Assembly: GCF_022647665.1 (NCBI RefSeq)
Contig: NZ_CP071872.1
Location: forward strand, 1,612,001 to 1,676,000
DNA from: Streptomyces formicae
GTDB taxonomy: Bacteria; Actinomycetota; Actinomycetes; Streptomycetales; Streptomycetaceae
DNA length: 64,000 bases
Direction of reading: 5' to 3'
Below the pieces are notes generated by a model, which saw only the letters and a program-made list of their open reading frames with translations, searched no databases and had not been told where the DNA came from. A program made the position numbers and the translations under genes. Positions 33,128 through 39,937 of the stretch are shown in pieces (position 1 is the first letter of the stretch; the number at the start of each line of letters is the position of its first letter).

Positions 33128-33919
33128 TCAGCCGGCGTCGCCGCGGCCCGTGGCGGCCGGGCGCCCGTCCCTCGGCGCGAAAACCCCGAGGGCGTCCGCG
33201 TCGGTCGCCCGGGCGCGCAGGTAGTGGTCGGCCCACTCGGCGGCGCCCGGATACGCGGACTCCCGGGCGATCCGGCTGATCGCCGCCTCGGCATCGAACT
33301 CCGTCGTCCGCAGCGCGACATCCGGGCCGAGCAGCGCCCAGTGCGCCCCCGCGCGCCCGTACGGCATTCCGACGCTGCCGGGGTTCACCACGAGCCGGCC
33401 GTGGGCCAGCCGGACGAACGGCATGTGCGTATGACCGCAGACGACCGTGCGGACCTCGGCGTCGAGCCCGCCGAAGACCTCGTGCCAGCGGTCGAGGCGG
33501 GAGTCGACCACGACCACCTCTTCGTCGTCGCGCGGAGTGGCGTGGCAGAACAGCACCGTGCCGAGGCCGCGTACGGACAGCGTGACCGTCCTCGGCAGCC
33601 GGCCGAGGAGTGCGATGTGGCCGTCCCGCAGCTCACCCGCTGCCCACGGCGTGATCCGGTCGGCGGACGCCGCCGGACCGCCTCCGCCCCGGCGCTGTTC
33701 GAGGAGTTCGCGGTCCGCGTTGCCGCTGATCCAGACGGCCCGGTCACCCAGCTCCGCCAGCAGATCGAGCACCTGGGCCGGCTGCGGGCCGGCGGCGATG
33801 TCGCCCGTGAGCACGATGCGTTCGGCGCTGCGCACGTCGGGCTCGTCGAGCACCGCCTCCAGCGCGGGCAGGACGCCATGGATGTCGGACAGGACCGCTG
33901 CACGGCTCAGCATGGCCAT
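33128..33919 (-). CDS. Metallophosphoesterase, YfcE/MJ0936-like
   Basis: 263 residues from ATG at 33919 (an ATG at 33913 is possible). Calcineurin-like fold with all metal-binding signatures: LSDIHG near the N-terminus, LTGDIAAG, ISGNADRE, FCHATPRDDEE, CGHTHMPF and the final VNPGSVGMP. Such single-domain enzymes hydrolyse phosphodiesters in vitro; the physiological substrate is unknown. It is downstream of the GH16/DUF1996 pair on the same strand, separated by 135 bp. Confidence 0.9.
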   Translation of the reverse strand: MAMLSRAAVLSDIHGVLPALEAVLDEPDVRSAERIVLTGDIAAGPQPAQVLDLLAELGDRAVWISGNADRELLEQRRGGGGPAASADRITPWAAGELRDGHIALLGRLPRTVTLSVRGLGTVLFCHATPRDDEEVVVVDSRLDRWHEVFGGLDAEVRTVVCGHTHMPFVRLAHGRLVVNPGSVGMPYGRAGAHWALLGPDVALRTTEFDAEAAISRIARESAYPGAAEWADHYLRARATDADALGVFAPRDGRPAATGRGDAG

Positions 33920-34054
33920 GGTGGGCCACCACACGGGCGGAGCAGGGGCCGGTTCGCCGAGGGCGTATCGACGTCGCGCGCCGGCGTACCGGCGTGGGTG
34001 TGCCGCCGGGGCCACGGCCCCGGTGGCACACCCGTGTCCGGCACGCCGTACGGT

Positions 34055-35022
34055 CTACTGCTCGATCGGACGGCCGTCCGTCCCGCAGATGTAGCCCGCG
34101 ACGATGCAGTCGCGCACCCGGCGCTCCAGCTCCGCCTGGTCCCAGGCGTTGAAGAAGTCGCCGTGGAAGGTGTAGCCGGGTGCGTCGGTGACGTTCACCC
34201 CCTCGCGGGTGCCCGCCAGGCTGAGACCGCCGCCGGTGACCGGCCAGGTGATCAGCAGTTCCAGGCGGGGGACGACCACGGGGTGCTGGCCGGGCAGGTC
34301 TGCCCGGTCGCGTACGCCATGTGGTCGCGGTGGTTGGCGCTGTCCAGGTTCTTCCCGTCCCAACAGGTGGGGAAGTCCAGGTAGTTCTCCAGCTTGGTGC
34401 CGGGCGGGCAGTTCATGAAGTCCCGGCTCGACTCGGTCCGCCCGACGCACGACCAGCGTGCGGCCGGGTTCTGGTCGGGGGACGTCGCCAGGGCGTTGCC
34501 GACGACGTACCGCAGTCCGCGCGGGTGGGCGACGGCCCGTGTGTGGTCGGTGATGCCCTGGTAGTAGACGGTGACCCGCTCGGGGGCCACGGGGACTCCG
34601 TTCTGGTGGAGGGTGGGCGTCCAGTAGGAGGAAAGGTCCGTCTGCGGGGTGCAGTTGGTGGTGCCCGCGCTCAGCGACTCCAGCGTCGACGAGGCGTTCG
34701 CCGTCCTGTTCCTGTAGAACTCGTGGATGTGCGAGCGGCCCGCCTGGCCGGGGAAGACGATCGGGTCGTCGCCCCGGCGGTGGCTGGAGAGGCAGTCCGC
34801 GCGGAACTCGCTGCCGCGCAGCGGGGCCGCGGCCTGGGCGACGATCGCCGCCTGCTGGGCCTCGCTGTACGTGTACGCGTGCGCTGCGTGCCCCGTGTGC
34901 TCCGCGTGGCGGGAGTGGCGGGCCTGTCCCGTCCGGTCGGCGCGGTCCGTCGCGTACCCGGCCGTGGCCAGGATCAGCGTGGTGGCCACCCCGGCCAGTA
35001 CCCGTCGTAACAGTGGACTCAT
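34055..35022 (-). pseudogene. Secreted DUF1996 protein, frameshifted
   Basis: ATG at 35022 opens a signal peptide (MSPLLRRVLAGVATTLILATAGYA) and a DUF1996 domain: FRADCLSSHRRGDDPIVFPGQAGRSHIHEFYRN, TDLSSYWTPTLHQNG, CPPGTKLENYLDFPTCWDGKNLDS, HMAYATGQTCPAS. The frame then ends at 34252 with a nonsense tail. The remaining domain (HPVVVPRLELLITWPVTGG to WDQAELERRVRDCIVAG) is in another frame to 34055. One missing base near 34286 (a GGGGTG run on the plus strand) would restore about 322 residues. Either a new frameshift or a homopolymer sequencing error. It follows the GH16 gene by 19 bp, suggesting a co-secreted polysaccharide-acting or binding protein. Confidence 0.75.
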
Positions 35023-35041
35023 CGTGGGCTCCGTATCCCCG

Positions 35042-36508
35042 TCATCCGAACGGGATCCGGACGACGGACTGGTTCCCGGTGCCGAGGGTGCTGCTGCCGT
35101 TGCCGATCGCGTTCCACACCTCGACCCGCACCTTGCCGTTGGTCAGGTTCCCGTGCGTGCCGGTGGCCGACTGGAGGCCGCGCGCCTGTGTGTAGTGCTC
35201 GTACCCGGACGTGGGATCCGTGGCGAAGTAGTGGTACGTCTCCGTGCGGTCCCAGGTGCCGTCGCCCGTACGGTCGTAACTCACCCGCACCTGCTGGCCG
35301 TTGGCGACCGACGTCCCCGCGTCCACGAGGAGGTCGAACTGGGTCGAGCCGCCGTCGTACGTCCGCGTGATCGGCCCCGAGGTGAACACCTGCGGGTTGT
35401 GCGGGGTGCCGTCGTGATTGGCGCCGCCGGCCGAGGCGAGCGTGACCGTGGTGGCCGACGCGGTCGCGTCACCGGCGCCGCCGCCCGTACGCAGATACAG
35501 CTGGGAGGAGCCGGACGGCGGGGGGTCGGTCGGGTCCGGCGGGCCGGTCGTCCCGCCGCGCGTCCAGACCGCGACGTAGTCGACGAGCATCGGGCGGCCC
35601 GGGACGGTCGCGGCGGTCGGGGTCGGCCCGCCCAGCGCGTCCGGGAAGGCACCGCCGATCGCGACGTTGAGCAGGAGGAAGTAGCCCGCGTGGTCGGTCA
35701 TGTCGGCCCAGGTGCCGGCGCCTACCTGGTTCTGGTTCACGCTGTGGAAGAGCTGGTCGTCCACGTACCAGCGCAGTTCGTTGGGGGATGCGGACCGGTC
35801 CCACTCGAAGCGGTAGGTGTGGAAGGCGGACTGGCAGCTCGCACCGGGGCAGACGCGGCTGGCGCCGAGGCCGGTCGTCTCGTTGCACGGCCCGCCGGGG
35901 TTCACACCGCAGTGGAGCACGCCCCAGACGGAGTTGATGCCGTTGACGTTCTCCATGATGTCGAACTCGCCGATGGCGGGCCAGTTCCAGTAGTTGCCCC
36001 GGTAGGGAGCGCCGAGCGCCCAGAACGCGGGCCAGTAGCCGAGGGCCGCGTCACCGGTCACATTCGGCATCTGGATCCGGCCCTCGATGCGCAGGGTGCC
36101 GCCGGCCGGCGCCTTGAAGTCGGCCCGGCGGGTCTCGATCCGGGCGGAGGTCCAGTTGCCCGCGCCGTCCCGGAGCGGGGTGATACGGAGATTGCCGTTG
36201 CCGTCGAGACTGAGGTTGTCCGGGCTGGACGTGTAGTTCTGGATCTCGCCGGTGCCCCAGTTGCCGGGGCCGCCGGGATAGCCGTGGCCGGTGTCGATCT
36301 GCCATTCGGCGGCCGACGGCAGGGACCGGTCGGGGCCGGTGAAGTCGTCGCTCCACTGGAGGCGCCAGCCGGGTGGCGGCGGCGGCACGGCGCCGCGCGC
36401 CGTGCCCGCGCCGCCCACGGCGAGGAGCCCGGCGAGGGCGAGCGCCATGGCGAGGACGGCGGTGAGGACGGGTGCGGGGGAGAGTCTGCGGATGCGGCTC
36501 GTGCTCAA
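35042..36508 (-). CDS. Secreted GH16 endo-beta-glucanase with C-terminal carbohydrate-binding module
   Basis: 488 residues from TTG at 36508, supported by CGGAGGTG 6 bases upstream. A signal peptide (to about residue 40, GTARGA-VP) is followed by the GH16 jelly roll with the catalytic signature EFDIMEN (nucleophile Glu181, Asp183, acid/base Glu186). The substrate-side texts GYWPAFWALG and HTYRFEWD also fit. A proline linker (PPDPTDPPPSG) leads to a C-terminal beta module (about 350-488; TVTLASAGGANHDGTPHNPQVF, GYEHYTQARGL) that looks like a carbohydrate-binding domain. Most likely cleaves beta-1,3 or beta-1,3-1,4 glucans outside the cell. A LacI-type dyad lies 37 bp upstream. Confidence 0.92.
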   Translation of the reverse strand: MSTSRIRRLSPAPVLTAVLAMALALAGLLAVGGAGTARGAVPPPPPGWRLQWSDDFTGPDRSLPSAAEWQIDTGHGYPGGPGNWGTGEIQNYTSSPDNLSLDGNGNLRITPLRDGAGNWTSARIETRRADFKAPAGGTLRIEGRIQMPNVTGDAALGYWPAFWALGAPYRGNYWNWPAIGEFDIMENVNGINSVWGVLHCGVNPGGPCNETTGLGASRVCPGASCQSAFHTYRFEWDRSASPNELRWYVDDQLFHSVNQNQVGAGTWADMTDHAGYFLLLNVAIGGAFPDALGGPTPTAATVPGRPMLVDYVAVWTRGGTTGPPDPTDPPPSGSSQLYLRTGGGAGDATASATTVTLASAGGANHDGTPHNPQVFTSGPITRTYDGGSTQFDLLVDAGTSVANGQQVRVSYDRTGDGTWDRTETYHYFATDPTSGYEHYTQARGLQSATGTHGNLTNGKVRVEVWNAIGNGSSTLGTGNQSVVRIPFG

Positions 36509-36544
36509 GGAACACCTCCGGAGGGGGGTGGTGCCGGAGTGGAT

Positions 36545-36558
36545 TGAGAGCGCTCTCA
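36545..36558. promoter_or_regulatory. LacI/CebR-type operator upstream of GH16 gene
   Basis: TGAGAGCGCTCTCA is a perfect 14-bp palindrome with the central AGCGCT of CebR-like sites (consensus TGGGAGCGCTCCCA). Repression by a LacI-family sugar regulator, relieved by an oligosaccharide, is the expected behaviour. Confidence 0.8.
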
Positions 36559-36814
36559 GAGAGTTTTTGTAGATGGAGACAGAGCAGTCGTCAATGGCTT
36601 CAGTCGCTTAACTTCCCGAATGCACAAGGATGTTGGTGCCCCCCGGCATACGTGCCGCGGCCTGCGGGGGGCGGCCGGCCTCCGGAGCCTCGACCGCCTC
36701 TGCGGCCGCGCCGACCTCGACGGCCGCCCTGACCTCGATGGTTACCTCCAAGTGAGTACCTGACCTTTTTGTCGGTACTTGTGGGCCTGCGCGCGGCGGA
36801 CAAGCATGATCCTC
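36559..36814. other. Intergenic region without a supported gene
   Basis: About 250 bp of GC-rich sequence between the GH16 operator and the imine-reductase-like gene. The only structure of note is AGTACC (36755-36760) and GGTACT (36774-36779), arms of 6 bp with a 13-bp spacer holding TTTTT. This may be an operator/promoter for the downstream gene. Confidence 0.4.
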
Positions 36815-37702
36815 ATGCCTACCGAGAACACCCACGCCACCGTCAGTGTCACCGTCATCGGCCTCGGCGCGATGGGCCGCGCCCTCGCCGGCGCCTTCCT
36901 GGCCGCAGGCCACCCCACCACCGTCTGGAACCGCTCCCCGGGCAAGGGCGACGACCTCGTCGCGCGTGGCGCCGTGCGCGCCGCGACCGCCGAAGAGGGC
37001 GTACGCGCCGGCGAGTTGACCGTCGTCTGCGTGGTCGACCACGAAGCGGTCCGGGCGGTCCTCGCCCCGCTGGCCGACGCCCTGCGCGGCCGTGTCCTGG
37101 TCAACCTCACCTCCGACACACCCGAGCGTGCGCGAGAGACCGCGGCCTGGGCGGCCGAGCGGTCCGTCACGTATCTGGACGGCTCGGTCATGGTGCCGAC
37201 GCCGATGATCGGCACACCGGAGGCGCTCTTCTTCCACTACGGCTCCCAGGAGGGCTTCGAACGGTACGAGCCCACGCTCAAGGCCCTCGGCGACCGGCAC
37301 GTCTTCGTCGGCACCGACCCCGGTCTGGCCGCGGTCTACGACCTCTCCGTACTGGACTTCTTCTACGGCAGCATCTCGGGGCTCGTCCATGGCTACGCCC
37401 TGGCCACGGCCGAGGGCGTCAAGGCGGCCGACATCGCCCCGTACGTCCGTGACCTCGTGGAGATCCTCCCGCCGATCGCCGACTCCACGGCGGCCGGCAT
37501 CGACGCCGGCAGCTACCCGGGTGGCGAGGCCAACCTCGCCATGATGGCCGCGGGCGTCGACCACATCCTCCGGGCGGCCCGCAGCCGCGGCCTCGACGTC
37601 TCCCAGCTGGAGGCCGTGAAGGCCACGGCGGACCGGGCCGTCGCGCGGGGGCACGGGGCCGACGACTGGGCGAGCACGGTGGAGGCGGTGCGGGGAGCGT
37701 AG
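36815..37702 (+). CDS. NAD(P)-binding beta-hydroxyacid dehydrogenase/imine-reductase-like protein
   Basis: 295 residues from ATG at 36815 (ATG at 36806 also possible). N-terminal Rossmann domain with VTVIGLGAMGRALAGAFLAAGHPTTVWNRSPGK (GxGxMG and NR typical of NADPH use). A long C-terminal all-helical dimerisation domain follows (LSVLDFFYGSISGLVHGYALATAEG). The DGSVMVPTPMIGTPEALFFHYG and FVGTDPGLAAVYDLSVLDFF phrases match the Streptomyces imine-reductase group, where the lysine of hydroxyacid dehydrogenases is replaced. Natural substrate unknown. Confidence 0.85.
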   Translation: MPTENTHATVSVTVIGLGAMGRALAGAFLAAGHPTTVWNRSPGKGDDLVARGAVRAATAEEGVRAGELTVVCVVDHEAVRAVLAPLADALRGRVLVNLTSDTPERARETAAWAAERSVTYLDGSVMVPTPMIGTPEALFFHYGSQEGFERYEPTLKALGDRHVFVGTDPGLAAVYDLSVLDFFYGSISGLVHGYALATAEGVKAADIAPYVRDLVEILPPIADSTAAGIDAGSYPGGEANLAMMAAGVDHILRAARSRGLDVSQLEAVKATADRAVARGHGADDWASTVEAVRGA

Positions 37703-37760
37703 GCCCAGGGCAGGGCCGGGAGCAATTCATCAGGAGATATGGGGTTTCCGGTGAATTGCG

Positions 37761-37850
37761 TGATTCATGGAGATTCTCCATGATTCCCTGTGATTCCCTG
37801 TGATTCCCTGTGATTCCCTGTGATTCCCTGCGATTCGCGGTGAATGGCGA
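37761..37850. repeat. 10-bp tandem array (TGATTCCCTG)
   Basis: Five exact consecutive copies of TGATTCCCTG occupy 37781-37830. Degenerate 10-bp units in register lie on both sides: TGATTCATGG and AGATTCTCCA before, CGATTCGCGG and TGAATGGCGA after. The left part also forms a 9-bp-arm dyad, TCATGGAGA/TCTCCATGA (37765-37783). It lies between two same-strand genes. Confidence 0.95.
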
Positions 37851-37952
37851 TGTGCTCGGTAAAATGGACATCTACGTCGGGGGCTTGCTGGGCGGCGTCC
37901 CCCTCACACCCCTGGCCTGGCGTTTCAGCTTGATCCGGAAGGTGGGCACACC

Positions 37953-38678
37953 ATGAAGACACCCACGATCGTCTCGTCAGGGGAGTGGGAGGCGGCGCGC
38001 CAGGAGCTGCTCGTGAAGGAGAAGGAGCTGACCCGCGCCCGCGATGCGCTGGCGGCGCAGCGCCGGCGGATGCCGTGGCTGGCAGTCGAGAAGACGTACG
38101 AGTTCGAGGGGCCTGCGGGCAAGGTGAGCCTGCTCGACCTGTTCGAGGGCCGTCGTCAGCTGATCGTCTACCGCGCCTTCTTCGAGCCCGGCGTGTTCGG
38201 CTGGCCCGACCACGCCTGCCGCGGCTGCTCCATGGTGGCCGATCACGTCGGCCACCTCGCCCATCTGAACGCCCGCGACACCACTCTCGCCTTCGTCTCG
38301 CGCGCGCCGCAGCCGGAGATCGAGCGGGTGAAGGCGCGGATGGGCTGGACGATGCCCTGGTACACCATCGCCGGCGATTTCGACGTCGACTTCGGTGTGG
38401 ACGAGTGGCACGGCACGAACGCGTTCATCCGCGACGGCGACAGTGTGTTCCGCACGTACTTCATCAACTCCCGCGGCGACGAGGCGCTGGGGAGCACCTG
38501 GAGCTACCTCGACATGAGCGCGCTCGGGCGGCAGGAGGCATGGGAGGACTCGCCCGAGGGCTACCCGCAGACCCCGCCCTACGAGTGGTGGAACTGGCAC
38601 GACGCATACGGCGACGCCGAGCCGGCGCCGCAGTGGCTGGAGCAGACCCAGCGCGGCACCCGCGCCGACCAGACGTGA
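37953..38678 (+). CDS. DUF899-family thioredoxin-like protein
   Basis: 241 residues; AAGGTGGG 8 bases before the ATG. The DUF899 layout is complete: RDALAAQRRRMPWLAVEKTYEFEGPAGKVSLLDLFEGRRQLIVYRAFFEP. Then come a DHACRGCSMVADHVGHLAHLNARDTTLAFVSRAP stretch with a CxxC, MGWTMPWYTIAGDFDVDFGVDEWHGTNAFIRDGD, and the C-terminal YEWWNWHDAYG. The fold is thioredoxin-like; the redox activity of the family is not established. The 10-bp array precedes it. Confidence 0.88.
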   Translation: MKTPTIVSSGEWEAARQELLVKEKELTRARDALAAQRRRMPWLAVEKTYEFEGPAGKVSLLDLFEGRRQLIVYRAFFEPGVFGWPDHACRGCSMVADHVGHLAHLNARDTTLAFVSRAPQPEIERVKARMGWTMPWYTIAGDFDVDFGVDEWHGTNAFIRDGDSVFRTYFINSRGDEALGSTWSYLDMSALGRQEAWEDSPEGYPQTPPYEWWNWHDAYGDAEPAPQWLEQTQRGTRADQT

Positions 38679-38734
38679 CGCCGCACGAACGGACCGCCGG
38701 CGACGACCTGGCCCCACCGCCCCCGGCCGCACGC

Positions 38735-38947
38735 TCAGCCCGGCAGCGTCAGCGCCGCCGGCAGCAGCTGCGGTGCCGAGGTCGGCGACCGGCCCGGCGC
38801 CCGGCCCCCGTACGAGTTCGGCGAACGCGGTGAGCATGGCGCGATCCAGCGGCTTGATGTCCAGTTCTCGCGCACGAGTACGGCATAGTCGACGGCGACG
38901 GTGTCGTACGCCTCCCGGACAGCGGCCAGGTACGAGGGCTCGGTCAT
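38735..38947 (-). pseudogene. SAM-dependent methyltransferase relic
   Basis: MTEPSYLAAVREAYDTVAVDYAVLVRE (from ATG 38947) is the usual N-terminus of a Streptomyces class I methyltransferase. The frame then changes, and LDIKPLDRAMLTAFAELVRGPGAGPVADLG continues in another frame. The glycine-rich SAM loop (GCGPG expected after VADLG) is degenerate, and nothing resembling the rest of the protein follows. It is a truncated, frameshifted remnant. Confidence 0.7.
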
Positions 38948-39005
38948 ACGGGCGACCCCTGGACCAGGGGTCCGACAGGGCCGCCTTCCACCCACGCCGG
39001 GCTTT

Positions 39006-39025
39006 CCTTGACGCCGACGTCAAGG
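39006..39025 (+). promoter_or_regulatory. MerR-type promoter dyad
   Basis: CCTTGACG and CGTCAAGG are perfect 8-bp arms with a 4-bp centre, 15 bp before the MerR start. TTGACG could be the -35 of a MerR-distorted promoter. Probable autoregulated site also driving trxA. Confidence 0.75.
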
Positions 39026-39040
39026 CTTACGGTCGTGGGC

Positions 39041-39433
39041 ATGCGCATCGGTGAGCTGGCGGAGCGGGCCGGGACCACGACCCGGACACTGCGGTACTAC
39101 GAGTCCCGGGGGCTGCTGTCCGCGCGGCGGTCGGGAAACGGCTACCGCGAGTACGACGAGAGCGATCTGCGGCTGCTCCAGCAGATCAGGACCCTGCAGG
39201 ACGTCGGGTTCGACCTGGAGGAGACCCGGCCGTTCGTGGAGTGCCTGCGGGCCGGGCACCCGGCAGGCGACGCCTGCCCCGCCTCGCTCGCCGTCTACCG
39301 GCGCAAACTCGCCGAGCTCGACGCGCTCATCGACCAGCTGCGGTCGGTGCGCGCGGAAGTCGGTGCCCAACTTCTCCGGGCCGAGTCGCAGACGGCGACC
39401 GGCCCGGATCCGCAGTGCGAATTCGGAGGGTGA
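39041..39433 (+). CDS. MerR-family transcriptional regulator
   Basis: 130 residues from ATG at 39041. N-terminal winged helix MRIGELAERAGTTTRTLRYYESRGLLSARRSGNGYREYDE is standard MerR; a coiled-coil dimerisation helix follows at about 80-115. Two cysteines near residues 69 and 81 (VECLRAGHPAGDACPAS) flank the helix and could be the effector site for a metal or oxidant. Four bases separate it from trxA, so a thiol or redox signal is plausible by context. Confidence 0.9.
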   Translation: MRIGELAERAGTTTRTLRYYESRGLLSARRSGNGYREYDESDLRLLQQIRTLQDVGFDLEETRPFVECLRAGHPAGDACPASLAVYRRKLAELDALIDQLRSVRAEVGAQLLRAESQTATGPDPQCEFGG

Positions 39434-39436
39434 CGG

Positions 39437-39769
39437 ATGATCAGAGCAGAAGGCGTCGCGACGGTGACCGACGCGGACTTCGACACGGAGGTGCTGGGCG
39501 CGCGGCTCCCGGTGCTGGTGGAGTTCACGGCCGACTGGTGCGGCCCGTGCCATCAGCTGGCGCCGGTGCTGAGCGCCGTCGCCGCCGAGGAGCGGGACCG
39601 GATGAGGGTCGTCCAACTGGACGTGGACACCAACCCGGAGGTCGCCATCAGGTACGGGGTGCTGTCGATGCCCACACTGATCGTGTTCCGGGACGGTGAG
39701 CCCGTGAAGTCGATGGTGGGGGCGCGGCCGAAGCGGAAGCTGCTGACGGAGCTGGAGGACGTTCTGTAA
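39437..39769 (+). CDS. trxA: Thioredoxin
   Basis: 110 residues, a complete thioredoxin: VTDADFDTEVLGARLPVLVEFTADWCGPCHQLAPVL with the redox motif WCGPC, the cis-proline loop in YGVLSMPTLIVFRDG, and the C-terminal helix. It reduces disulfides in the cytoplasm with thioredoxin reductase. ATG at 39437 follows the MerR stop by 3 bases, so the two form one operon. Terminator at 39819-39843. Confidence 0.95.
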   Translation: MIRAEGVATVTDADFDTEVLGARLPVLVEFTADWCGPCHQLAPVLSAVAAEERDRMRVVQLDVDTNPEVAIRYGVLSMPTLIVFRDGEPVKSMVGARPKRKLLTELEDVL

Positions 39770-39818
39770 CGGTAACGGCAACGGCACGGCCCCGAGCGCG
39801 TGGCGTGGAAAGAAAGAA

Positions 39819-39843
39819 CCCCGGTCCGAATTGACGGCCGGGG
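39819..39843 (+). terminator. Terminator after trxA
   Basis: CCCCGG-T-CCG (39819-39828) pairs with CGGCCGGGG (39835-39843) around AATTGA, with one bulged T, followed by a T-rich CATTTCTT stretch. Confidence 0.7.
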
Positions 39844-39868
39844 CATTTCTTCGCGTATATTTAATAGT

Positions 39869-39898
39869 TCCGTGTGGACATATGCGGCATCACACGGA
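39869..39898 (+). promoter_or_regulatory. Inverted repeat in the helD leader
   Basis: TCCGTGTG (39869-39876) and CACACGGA (39891-39898) are perfect 8-bp arms with a 14-bp spacer, directly after an AT-rich TATATTTAATAG segment that could be the -10. An operator or 5'-UTR hairpin is possible. The rifamycin-associated element described for HelR genes was looked for and not seen. Confidence 0.45.
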
Positions 39899-39937
39899 GA
39901 AGTTCAATAAACGTACCGTACCGCGTCAGGAGCTGAA

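Noticed and set aside
37781..37830. CRISPR array
   Set aside because: Units are 10 bp and contiguous, without unique spacers; it is a simple tandem repeat.
39770..39937. Rifamycin-associated element before helD
   Set aside because: The expected long inverted repeat GGGGCTTGC...GCAAGCCCC is not present; only an unrelated dyad and a terminator were found.
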